This document shows, one piece after another, positions 1-6,775 of a stretch of 7,667 bases of DNA (position 1 is the stretch's first letter; each line of letters begins with the position of its first letter). The notes below the pieces were generated by a model that was not told the origin of the DNA, searched no databases, and saw nothing but the letters and a program-made list of their open reading frames with translations. The stretch is taken from contig CALGLM010000371.1 in the NCBI GenBank assembly GCA_937930275.1, positions 1 to 7,667 of the forward strand, read 5' to 3'. The DNA is from an uncultured Ignavibacteria bacterium. GTDB taxonomy: Bacteria; Bacteroidota; Ignavibacteria; Ignavibacteriales; Melioribacteraceae. The position numbers and the translations under genes are program-made.

Positions 1-984
1 ATGATAAACAATTCGTTATTGACAGATACATTATTTACTGATTTTGACGTAATACCAAATAAAAAATATTATTATTACTATAGAGTTGTTCGAACGAATT
101 TTAGCGAATCGGATTCTTCAAAAGTTGTAAGCTCAATTCCTTATACTGCCTCAATAGGAGACGGAAACGGGGATTTAAGCGTAAATGTGTTGGATGTTTT
201 AACAACGGTTTCTTATATACTTGGACAAAATCCTCAACCGTTCATTTTTGATGCTGCTGATATTGTACGGGATAGTGTTATAAACGTACTTGATGTGGTT
301 GGAAATGTTAATCTGATTTTACACGGAACAAGTTTACCCGATTATTTAGCGAAAAATAGTTCCGGAAGTGCAAAATTAGAATTAATAGGTAATGATATTT
401 ATTTAACAACAGAGAATCCGGTTGCGGGAATACAATTGTTATTAAAAGGAAAAGGATTATCTAATGCTAAGTTTAAGTTTAATAGTTTTCATAATTTTGA
501 GAACATGAGTTCTACAATCGGCGATTCTTTGTTAATTGTTCTTTTATATAATATGAATAATAATCAACTTGAAGCAGGTAAATATTATATTGGTTCGGTT
601 GAAGGTAATTTTAATGCATTGAACTTAAATAATGCTGTTTTATCCGATAATAAAGGGGCAGAGATAAATTTAAACATAATTGATAACGGTGTTTCATCTA
701 TTCCAAGTGATTTTTATTTGGAACAAAACTATCCGAATCCTTTTAATTTAAGCACAACTATACAATATGGTATCCCAAATAAAACAAACGGAAAAATAGT
801 TATATATAACATTTTAGGGCAAAAAATTAAAACTTTTGAACTTGGTGACATTGAACCCGGTAAATATAAACTTGTTTGGGACGGGAAGAATAATTATGGT
901 AGTGTTGTTGCAAGCGGCGTATATATTTTTAGATTTGAATCTCAGAAATTCACTCTGGCAAAAAAGATGATGTTAATTAAATAG
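1..984 (+). CDS. T9SS-sorted surface protein, C-terminal part: FN3 tail, dockerin, cohesin-like domain, type A sorting domain (5' partial)
   Basis: This is the C-terminal part of a secreted, surface-attached protein. The reading frame starts at the window edge with no signal peptide. Residues 10-46 look like the last strands of a fibronectin type III domain (KKYYYYYRVV), so the true start is probably upstream and the ATG at position 1 is probably internal. Residues 51-108 form a dockerin-like pair of calcium loops. The first is canonical (D54, N56, D58, N62, D65) and is followed by a hydrophobic helix. The second (D87, V89, D91, N95, D98) has valine where Asn/Asp is usual. Residues 121-228 resemble a degenerate cohesin-type beta sandwich (VAGIQLLLKG, LEAGKYYIGS, NNAVLSDNKG). 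Residues 235-327 are a type A T9SS sorting domain: EQNYPNPFNL, a FlgD-like WDGKNNYGSVVASGVY segment and the tail KKMMLIK. By family knowledge this tail directs export across the outer membrane and is then removed. The next gene follows after 20 bases. The module calls are firm. The binding partner and the function of the missing N-terminus are unknown. Confidence 0.9.
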   Translation: MINNSLLTDTLFTDFDVIPNKKYYYYYRVVRTNFSESDSSKVVSSIPYTASIGDGNGDLSVNVLDVLTTVSYILGQNPQPFIFDAADIVRDSVINVLDVVGNVNLILHGTSLPDYLAKNSSGSAKLELIGNDIYLTTENPVAGIQLLLKGKGLSNAKFKFNSFHNFENMSSTIGDSLLIVLLYNMNNNQLEAGKYYIGSVEGNFNALNLNNAVLSDNKGAEINLNIIDNGVSSIPSDFYLEQNYPNPFNLSTTIQYGIPNKTNGKIVIYNILGQKIKTFELGDIEPGKYKLVWDGKNNYGSVVASGVYIFRFESQKFTLAKKMMLIK

Positions 985-1004
985 CTTAAGTAAAAGGGAA
1001 AATT

Positions 1005-3356
1005 ATGAAATTATTAAGCTATTTTATTTTAATGGTTATATGGGTACCGACTTTGGTTGCCCAAAATATCCTTTTTGTGGATTCCACGAGTGCAGCTCCA
1101 AATGAAATTATAAATTTTTCAGTTAATATTTCTAATTCGCAACAATTTTCGGCATTTCAACTGGATATAAAATTACCGGATGTTTTACAATTAATTGATA
1201 ATACAATTGTTTTGTCTCCTATAAGGAAAAATGATCATTTATTGAGTTATAACTTAATAAATCAAAATACTTTAAGGCTGATATCATTTTCACCGACAGG
1301 TAAAAATTATAGTGGGAATTATGGAAAAATTGTAACTTTTAGTTGTAAGGTAAAACAAATGCCGGGTAATTATACACTATTTGTAGAAAACCCGTTGATA
1401 AGTGATAGTTTGAATAATAATATTTTAACGGAATATCGGCATGGAGCATTTTTATTAAATGCACCGTTAATTCAAATATCACAACAACAATTGGTATTTA
1501 ATAGCATTCCTTTGGGAACGACAGAGGAGCGGTATATAAATATTTCAAATGCAGGGAACACACCTTTAATTATCACAAAGTTTAGTTCTAACTTGAATGA
1601 GGTGAAATTTGTTGACTCAACTTACATTGAATTACAACCCAATCAAGAAATTACAAAACAAGTTGTGTTTAATCCAATCAAAAAAGGGTTCATAAACGGT
1701 AAACTGAACATTGCGAGTAACTCTTCAATCGGTGGAAGTAAAGTTGTTAGTGTTTCAGGACACGCTTATGCAGTAAATGAAATTCATGCGGCAAATATTG
1801 AAGGTAGATCGGGATACGTATCGAAAATGCGTTTATCAATTAATAACATGGAATCCTTTTCGGCATTTGAGTTTGAACTTAATATTCCAAAAGAATTAAA
1901 TTTTATAGAAGGTACAGAACAGCTATTTAGAAATAAAAATCATCAATTGTTTGTACAAAAGCTTTCTCCTTTTAGGATTAAAGTAATCTCTTTTTCTAAT
2001 AATAATAGTACTTTTTATGGAAATGACGGTGATATTGTAGAATTAAGTTTTTTGATCAATGGAAACGGCGGGTTTTATCCTATACAGATAGCAAATGCAA
2101 TAATATCAGATTCTAATAGCATAAACATATTGTCTGCAACATATAATTCGGTTTTACATATTGCAGCACCCTCGCTATATATAGTAAACCGAAGTATTGA
2201 TTTTGGTCCGGTATCAATTTTAGATACCGGAAAAGTAAACATTACTATTTATAACTTTGGTAATGATACGTTAAAACTAAAATCAATGTCTATTGATAAC
2301 GACAAGTTTTTTTCTTATACAAGTTTTCCGGTTACTATTTTACCTAATGAATCAACAAATATACAATTAGGATTTAATAGTTCAGTTAAAGGGACGTATA
2401 ATACTAAAATTAAAGTATTAAATAACGACTATTTGGCTAATCCTCTAACCTTAAATGTTACTGCAAAAGCATTTGCCCCCAATATAATGATTGGCGGAAA
2501 TGTTTCGGGTACAATTAATGATACAATTGTATTCCCAATAAAAATTAGTAATACCGAAGCATTCACGGCTTTTCAGTTAGATGTAGTTTTGCCAAACGGT
2601 GTTAACTTGATACAAAATAGCTTGGTACTTAGTAATAGAGCATCGGCAAGCCATGCCATAACCTACTCATTTATCAATGCACAAAAAATAAGAATAATTG
2701 CTTACTCATTAAGTCAATCGTTGTTTAACGGTGATAGTGGTGTTGTATGTACTATGAAACTAAAGCTTAACACAAGTGCGGGAATTTATCCTATTGTAAT
2801 TGAAAATGGATTAATAGGGAATATTTCTAATCAAAATATACTTTCTTCCATCCAATTTGGACAAATAAGCATATTAAATAAAGGAAAGATTTTAGGCAAA
2901 GTTCAATATCATAATTCAATAAGTTCTCCATTATTCGGTGTAACGGTTAATTTGTTTAGTGGAGAAGAGTTAATAAAGAGTGTATTAACCAATACGGAAG
3001 GTTTTTTTGAATTTAATAATCTTATAAACGGAAGTTATAAAATAGCAGCTTATTATGATTTATCGGTTAATAATAGCGGAATAACATCTACCGATGCATT
3101 GTTGATAAGAAGATATACTGTCGGATTGACGCAATTCGATAATATACAACAGCTTGCGGCAGATGTAAATGGTAGTTCTATAATTAATAGTACAGATGCT
3201 TTATTTATTCGAAAATATATAGTTGGTCAAATAAACTTATTTCCTGCAGGGAATTGGATTTTTGAGAGTTTTATTGTAAATATCTTCGATTCAATTGTTA
3301 ATCAAAATATAAAAGGGAGCCTTTTAGGAGATGTAAACGGAAGCTACTTACCATAA
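1005..3356 (+). CDS. Secreted multi-cohesin protein: 3 cohesins alternating with 2 HYDIN-like domains, then C-terminal dockerin; no T9SS tail
   Basis: This 783-residue scaffoldin-like protein has a signal peptide at about 1-19 (hydrophobic core, then LVA|Q), leaving Gln as the first mature residue. Three related cohesin-like domains lie near 22-151, 259-387 and 494-623, each opening with an F(S/T)AF(Q/E) strand followed by a Leu-Pro or Ile-Pro turn. Between them, at about 153-256 and 388-493, are two choice-of-anchor D/ASPM-SPD-2-HYDIN-like domains (ISNAGNTPLIIT, IYNFGNDTLKL). Residues 626-682 resemble a carboxypeptidase-regulatory-like beta domain (TNTEGFFEFNNLINGSYKI). Residues 684-783 are dockerin-like: a first segment ending TSTDALLIRRYTVG, a good second loop (D720, N722, S724, N728, D731), and a terminal GDVNGSY. 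The protein stops two residues later with no PNPFN motif and no Lys-rich tail, unlike the other three genes. The start is fixed by the signal peptide and an upstream AAAGGGAAAATT leader. The protein could bridge several dockerin partners while docking itself onto a cohesin of a neighbour. That role is inferred; no enzyme domain is seen. Confidence 0.93.
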   Translation: MKLLSYFILMVIWVPTLVAQNILFVDSTSAAPNEIINFSVNISNSQQFSAFQLDIKLPDVLQLIDNTIVLSPIRKNDHLLSYNLINQNTLRLISFSPTGKNYSGNYGKIVTFSCKVKQMPGNYTLFVENPLISDSLNNNILTEYRHGAFLLNAPLIQISQQQLVFNSIPLGTTEERYINISNAGNTPLIITKFSSNLNEVKFVDSTYIELQPNQEITKQVVFNPIKKGFINGKLNIASNSSIGGSKVVSVSGHAYAVNEIHAANIEGRSGYVSKMRLSINNMESFSAFEFELNIPKELNFIEGTEQLFRNKNHQLFVQKLSPFRIKVISFSNNNSTFYGNDGDIVELSFLINGNGGFYPIQIANAIISDSNSINILSATYNSVLHIAAPSLYIVNRSIDFGPVSILDTGKVNITIYNFGNDTLKLKSMSIDNDKFFSYTSFPVTILPNESTNIQLGFNSSVKGTYNTKIKVLNNDYLANPLTLNVTAKAFAPNIMIGGNVSGTINDTIVFPIKISNTEAFTAFQLDVVLPNGVNLIQNSLVLSNRASASHAITYSFINAQKIRIIAYSLSQSLFNGDSGVVCTMKLKLNTSAGIYPIVIENGLIGNISNQNILSSIQFGQISILNKGKILGKVQYHNSISSPLFGVTVNLFSGEELIKSVLTNTEGFFEFNNLINGSYKIAAYYDLSVNNSGITSTDALLIRRYTVGLTQFDNIQQLAADVNGSSIINSTDALFIRKYIVGQINLFPAGNWIFESFIVNIFDSIVNQNIKGSLLGDVNGSYLP

Positions 3357-3384
3357 ATTTTAATTATTAAAACGAGAAGAAATT

Positions 3385-5562
3385 ATGAAAAAACATTTTA
3401 CATTTATAATTTGTCTATTTAGTTTAGTCTTAAATCTTCGTGCCCAAAATATTAATATATCAGCAGAACATGCTACTTCATTTAACGGAGATAGTGTAAC
3501 GGTATCTATAAATACTGCGAATTTTGTTAATATTGGTGCCGTAACAGTAAAAGTTCAATATGATAATAATGTATTATCTTTTGGAAGAGCATTAAATTGG
3601 CACCAAAGTATGCCCGGTGCTCTTGCAGGTAATAATGGCAATAAAGTGATATTGGCTTGGGATGGGGTTGAAGGAGCCAATATTCCAAATGGTAAGATGG
3701 TTGATCTTAAGTTTAAATATATTTCAGGTAATAGTAATATATCATTTCTAACCGGGAGTTGTGAGATAACGGACTTGGAAGGAAATCCCTTGCAAGTAAA
3801 CTATTTCGATGGCTCTGTTTCACAAACTCCCACTCCAAATGAACCAATTTTAATAACACCTTTGAATAACTCTCAAAATCAAGCAGTAAACTTAGTCCTT
3901 GATTGGAATGATGTTCCTACTGCATATACATATAATTTACAAATAGCTTTAGATAGTAATTTCCAAAATATTAGCTTAAATCAAACTAATTTAACTGCTT
4001 CTTATATAGACGTAAACAATTTGGATAACAATAGAACATATTATTGGAGAGTGAATGCAACTAATCCTACGGGCACAAGTAATTGGTCTGTTGTTTATAA
4101 ATTTACTACAATAGTAAGTATCCCATCAATTCCAAATTTAATATCTCCGGCTAATGGTTCAATTAATCATCCTATTTCAATAAACTTAAAGTGGCATAAT
4201 TCCGTTTATGCAAACAATTATCATATTGAAATTGCTACGGATTCAACATTTGGAGCGGGAATAGTGTTTTCCGATTCCACAATTATCGATACCAACAAAT
4301 TTGTTGAAAATTTAGAATTTAATAAAAAGTATTATTGGCGAGTAAAAGCAAAAAACATTGCCGGTTTTAGCCTTTGGTCGCAAATCTGGTCGTTTTCAAC
4401 AATTTATAAATTCTCCATAAACGGAATAATAAAATATTCGAATTCACAATCCGGCCCTTTATCTAATATTAAAGTTTATTTAGTTCAAAATAGTTTAGTA
4501 ATTGATTCGACTATATCAAATACAGTAGGATTTTATAGTTTTTCTAATTTGATTAACGGTACGTATGAAGTTATGGCAACTACAAATAGATTGTGGGAGG
4601 GAGTTAACAGTACTGATGCTTTATTGATTAGAAGATATAGTGTTGGATATATTCCGTTTAATATTATGCAACAAAAAAGTGCCGATGTAAATCTAAGCGG
4701 AGCTATAAATAGTTCAGATGCATTGGATGTTAGGAAGCGAGTTATTTTTATTATTAATTCATTTGCAGCGGGCGATTGGTATTTTAATAATCCGGAAATT
4801 ATAATTGACGGCTCAAATAAGAATTGTGATATTGAAGGTATTATTGTAGGCGATATAAATGGCAGTTATAATCCTAATTTGTTAAAAACAAGCAACCCTA
4901 TTTGTTTGTCATATGCCGATTATTTAACAACAAATATCAATGAAGAAATTCTCTATCCAATCCGAATAAGTGACGGCGGACTATTTGGAGCAATTACTCT
5001 AGAGCTTGTTTATCCTAAACAAGAACTTGAATTTTTGGGGTTAGACAAAAATATTCATCAAATTAGCTACAATGTTGCTGATAATAGAATTTTATTAGCT
5101 TGGGATGACGTAGCTGGGAAAGAGATATCGGCTAATTCGGCATTTATTACTTTAAAGTTTAAACAAATAGCAAATAAAGTTAAAGGGGAATTTATGCTGG
5201 GGGATAAGTGTGAATTTGCAGATATTGAGGGCAATGTTTACAAAAACATCGGAATTACCGTTCCAAAACTTTCTTCGGTAATCCCCGATAATTTTAATAT
5301 TTCACAGAATTTCCCCAATCCTTTCAATCCCGAAACGAAAATAGAATATAGTTTACCGGAAGCAGGATTTGTCAGACTTGAAGTATTTAATATTCTTGGA
5401 CAAAGTATATCCGTTATAAAAGATGAGTTTTCTGATGCCGGATTTTATTCTTTTACATTTAACGCTTCACAACTGTCCAGTGGCGTATATTTTTACAAGA
5501 TAGATTATAGAACAATAACCGCTACCCATTCGGCAGTAAAAAAAATGATCATTAATAAATAG
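3385..5562 (+). CDS. Cohesin-FN3-FN3-dockerin-cohesin surface protein with T9SS sorting domain
   Basis: This 725-residue secreted adaptor-like protein has a signal peptide at about 1-20 (FSLVLNLRA|Q). A first cohesin-like domain spans about 22-146 (NIGAVTVKVQYD, ILAWDGVEG, ITDLEGN). Two fibronectin III domains follow at about 153-243 and 249-340, each ending with a YYWRV...W...F(T/S)T pattern. Residues 342-400 are a carboxypeptidase-regulatory-like domain (NTVGFYSFSNLINGTYEV). A dockerin-like region at about 403-497 has VNSTDALLIRRYSVG, a complete loop (D434, N436, S438, N442, D445) and a closing GDINGSY. A second cohesin-like domain at about 507-627 (LFGAITLEL, ILLAWDDVAG, FADIEGN) matches the first. 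Residues 634-725 are a type A T9SS sorting domain (SQNFPNPFNPE, SSGVYFYKI, KKMIINK). The protein carries both partner types and a surface-export signal, so it could receive one module and display two docking sites; this is an inference. It lies 28 bases after the previous gene and 11 before the next, and its start is set by the signal peptide and a purine-rich GAGAAGAAATT leader. Confidence 0.93.
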   Translation: MKKHFTFIICLFSLVLNLRAQNINISAEHATSFNGDSVTVSINTANFVNIGAVTVKVQYDNNVLSFGRALNWHQSMPGALAGNNGNKVILAWDGVEGANIPNGKMVDLKFKYISGNSNISFLTGSCEITDLEGNPLQVNYFDGSVSQTPTPNEPILITPLNNSQNQAVNLVLDWNDVPTAYTYNLQIALDSNFQNISLNQTNLTASYIDVNNLDNNRTYYWRVNATNPTGTSNWSVVYKFTTIVSIPSIPNLISPANGSINHPISINLKWHNSVYANNYHIEIATDSTFGAGIVFSDSTIIDTNKFVENLEFNKKYYWRVKAKNIAGFSLWSQIWSFSTIYKFSINGIIKYSNSQSGPLSNIKVYLVQNSLVIDSTISNTVGFYSFSNLINGTYEVMATTNRLWEGVNSTDALLIRRYSVGYIPFNIMQQKSADVNLSGAINSSDALDVRKRVIFIINSFAAGDWYFNNPEIIIDGSNKNCDIEGIIVGDINGSYNPNLLKTSNPICLSYADYLTTNINEEILYPIRISDGGLFGAITLELVYPKQELEFLGLDKNIHQISYNVADNRILLAWDDVAGKEISANSAFITLKFKQIANKVKGEFMLGDKCEFADIEGNVYKNIGITVPKLSSVIPDNFNISQNFPNPFNPETKIEYSLPEAGFVRLEVFNILGQSISVIKDEFSDAGFYSFTFNASQLSSGVYFYKIDYRTITATHSAVKKMIINK

Positions 5563-5573
5563 GTCAAAATTAG

Positions 5574-6308
5574 ATGAAAAGAATAATGTATGTTTTTCTA
5601 GTTATACTGATATATAAATTATCTTATTCACAAGTCCCTACTCTACAATTGGACTCTACCTTTTGTCAGCCAGGGGATAGTGTTTTAGTTAGTTTAATCG
5701 GTAAAAACATAACAAATATCGGTGCAATAACTATTAGAATTACGATAGATACAAATACGGTTAAATGGGGAAGAATTGCTTACAGGAACTCACAACTTGA
5801 AGGCGTTCTAGCAGGGCGAATTAATCACGAAGTTGTTATTGCGTGGGATGGTTTGGAAGGAGTAAATCTTAATGACGAAGTAATGGTTCAACTTAAATTT
5901 TTATATATTGGGGATAGTAGCAGATTAAAAATAAATCCATTGTTAACTGAACTTGCTGATTTGACAGGTAATGTCATCCCAATTAATTTTATTAATGGAG
6001 TAATTCTTCCTATTACTTCAGTTGAAAACAATATACAAAAACCAATTGACTACAGTTTGAGTCAAAACTATCCTAATCCTTTTAATCCTAACACTACCAT
6101 TAGTTACCAAATACCGAAAGCCGGTAAAGTATCGTTAAAAGTATATGATATATTAGGTAAAGAAGTTGCAGTATTGGTTGAGGAATACAAAGAGATAGGA
6201 AAATTTATCGTTAATTTCAACGGTAGTAATTTAGCAAGCGGAATTTATATGTATAAACTTGAAGCCGGAAATTTTGTAAGTACTAAAAAGCTTGTATTGA
6301 TGAAGTAA
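5574..6308 (+). CDS. Minimal single-cohesin surface anchor with T9SS sorting domain
   Basis: This 244-residue protein has only three parts. A signal peptide spans about 1-19 (VILIYKLSYS|Q). One cohesin-like domain covers about 22-147, with NIGAITIRITID, VVIAWDGLEGVNL and LADLTGN closely matching the first cohesin of the upstream gene. A type A T9SS sorting domain covers about 159-244, with SQNYPNPFNPNTTISY, VYDILGKEVAVLV, ASGIYMYKLEAG and KKLVLMK. The last part is a near-consensus Ignavibacteria-style tail. Known T9SS biology predicts export through the outer membrane and surface attachment after tail removal. One cohesin on the surface is what a monovalent receptor for a dockerin-bearing protein would look like, and the two dockerin proteins encoded just upstream are obvious candidates; this pairing is untested. 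The gene starts 11 bases after the previous stop and ends the operon. A second ATG four codons in is possible but would shorten the positively charged n-region. Confidence 0.93.
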   Translation: MKRIMYVFLVILIYKLSYSQVPTLQLDSTFCQPGDSVLVSLIGKNITNIGAITIRITIDTNTVKWGRIAYRNSQLEGVLAGRINHEVVIAWDGLEGVNLNDEVMVQLKFLYIGDSSRLKINPLLTELADLTGNVIPINFINGVILPITSVENNIQKPIDYSLSQNYPNPFNPNTTISYQIPKAGKVSLKVYDILGKEVAVLVEEYKEIGKFIVNFNGSNLASGIYMYKLEAGNFVSTKKLVLMK

Positions 6309-6326
6309 ATTTTTGATGCATACTAT

Positions 6327-6349
6327 AGGGCGTACATTGTGTGCGCTCT
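6327..6349. terminator. Hairpin after the T9SS operon, possible 3'-end structure
   Basis: AGGGCGTAC at 6327-6335 pairs with GTGCGCTCT at 6341-6349 in nine consecutive pairs, two of them G-T wobbles, around a five-base ATTGT loop. It begins 19 bases after the operon's last stop codon, where a terminator or mRNA-stabilising structure would be expected. No T-run follows directly, so a classical intrinsic terminator is not demonstrated. Confidence 0.45.
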
Positions 6350-6397
6350 GTCTAAAAGCGGTAAAAACTCTATGGTGAATAACTTTCGGGCTATCAA

Positions 6398-6421
6398 CTC
6401 AAACTCTACTATGAGTTTGGG
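6398..6421. terminator. Second hairpin in the convergent junction, terminator-like
   Basis: CTCAAACTC at 6398-6406 pairs with GAGTTTGGG at 6413-6421 (nine pairs, one wobble) around the six-base loop TACTAT. A run of five T follows at 6432-6436 on the plus strand, 10 bases after the stem. This is farther than in a textbook terminator, so the call is tentative. It may belong to a larger folded element with the 6327-6349 hairpin. Confidence 0.4.
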
Positions 6422-6473
6422 GAACCTTTGATTTTTATGAACATATTCTTATTAAAAATGAATTTAATATCAT

Positions 6474-6494
6474 TTAATATTTTTACAATATTAA
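6474..6494. repeat. A/T-only perfect inverted repeat at the convergent junction
   Basis: TTAATATT at 6474-6481 and AATATTAA at 6487-6494 form an eight-base perfect inverted repeat with a five-base spacer. The word ATTTAATAT also occurs in direct repeat at 6462-6470 and 6472-6480. An all A/T stem is weak as a terminator and may arise by chance in such AT-rich DNA. It overlaps the stop of the doubtful minus-strand ORF at 6483-6560. Confidence 0.3.
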
Positions 6495-6560
6495 GTTATC
6501 AAAATCCTTGAGTGTAAAACCAAAATTTTTCTCTAATAATTTATATAATCTATTTTTCAT
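6483..6560 (-). CDS. Doubtful 25-residue micro-ORF
   Basis: The minus strand from the ATG at 6560 to the TAA at 6483 encodes 25 residues, starting MKNRLYKLLEK and ending in a hydrophobic and acidic stretch. A purine-rich AAGGGAAG lies directly before the ATG, closer than a usual ribosome-binding site. It sits downstream of two other small minus-strand ORFs in the same direction, so it could be the last member of that group. It could also be the relic of a longer gene or chance. No family is recognised. Confidence 0.2.
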   Translation of the reverse strand: MKNRLYKLLEKNFGFTLKDFDNLIL

Positions 6561-6597
6561 CTTCCCTTGTTATTATTTTCTCGGTAGTGTGTGCATA

Positions 6598-6720
6598 TTA
6601 TTTGCCAAATAAATATGAAGCTTGAGTTGTCGAAGTTCGTATTTTTCGCACCGATTCTTCAATAGTTTCTTCAATATCGCGCATCGCCATTTTTCTTAGT
6701 TTATCATCCATTTTGTGCAT
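6598..6720 (-). CDS. Small hypothetical protein, 40 residues, charged helical
   Basis: The minus strand is open from the ATG at 6720 to the TAA at 6598. A second ATG at 6711 would give 37 residues. The product is rich in Glu, Arg and Lys (MRDIEETIEESVRKIR) and is probably one amphipathic helix with a short polar tail ending ASYLFGK. There is no signal peptide or membrane segment. It begins 55 bases after the stop of the 88-residue minus-strand ORF and reads the same way, which suggests co-transcription. An in-frame stop lies upstream, so it is not the visible end of a longer intact gene. Composition like that of its neighbours supports it being real, but length and lack of a recognised family keep confidence low. 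Confidence 0.4.
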   Translation of the reverse strand: MHKMDDKLRKMAMRDIEETIEESVRKIRTSTTQASYLFGK

Positions 6721-6775
6721 CAATGAGTTCGTTATTGTAATAATAGAATAGTTTCTTGTTTGTATGTTTGTTTAA

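Larger units (their letters stand above)
6316..6431. other. Compact structured block after the operon, nature unknown
   Basis: This stretch just after the last operon stop is visibly richer in G and C than its flanks. It contains two hairpins (6327-6349 and 6398-6421). The sequence AAACTC occurs twice (6365-6370 and 6401-6406), and either copy can pair with GAGTTT at 6413-6418, so two mutually exclusive folds are possible. In the frame of the preceding gene it stays open for 41 codons beyond that gene's TAA, ending at TGA 6429-6431. The minus strand is also open for about 33 codons. No known RNA family was recognised. It may be a transcript 3' end, an interspersed repeat or a small RNA. Confidence 0.4.

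Noticed and set aside
1..30. ATG at position 1 as a true translation start
   Set aside because: The protein lacks a signal peptide although it ends in a T9SS sorting domain, and it begins inside what looks like an FN3 domain. The gene most likely starts upstream of the window.
1461..2483. Tandem DNA repeat or CRISPR-like array suggested by the repeated domains
   Set aside because: The repetition is only at protein level. The copies are diverged in nucleotides, and no regularly spaced identical units are seen anywhere in the window.
3340..3400. Frameshift that removed a T9SS tail from the 783-residue protein
   Set aside because: The bases after the stop are AT-rich intergenic sequence leading directly into the next start. 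No PNPFN-like or Lys-rich tail is encoded there in any frame.
6309..6440. tRNA or rRNA gene in the less AT-rich junction block
   Set aside because: No cloverleaf with T-loop GTTC/GWTCRA pairing or CCA-type acceptor stem, and no rRNA core motif, was found; only two simple hairpins.
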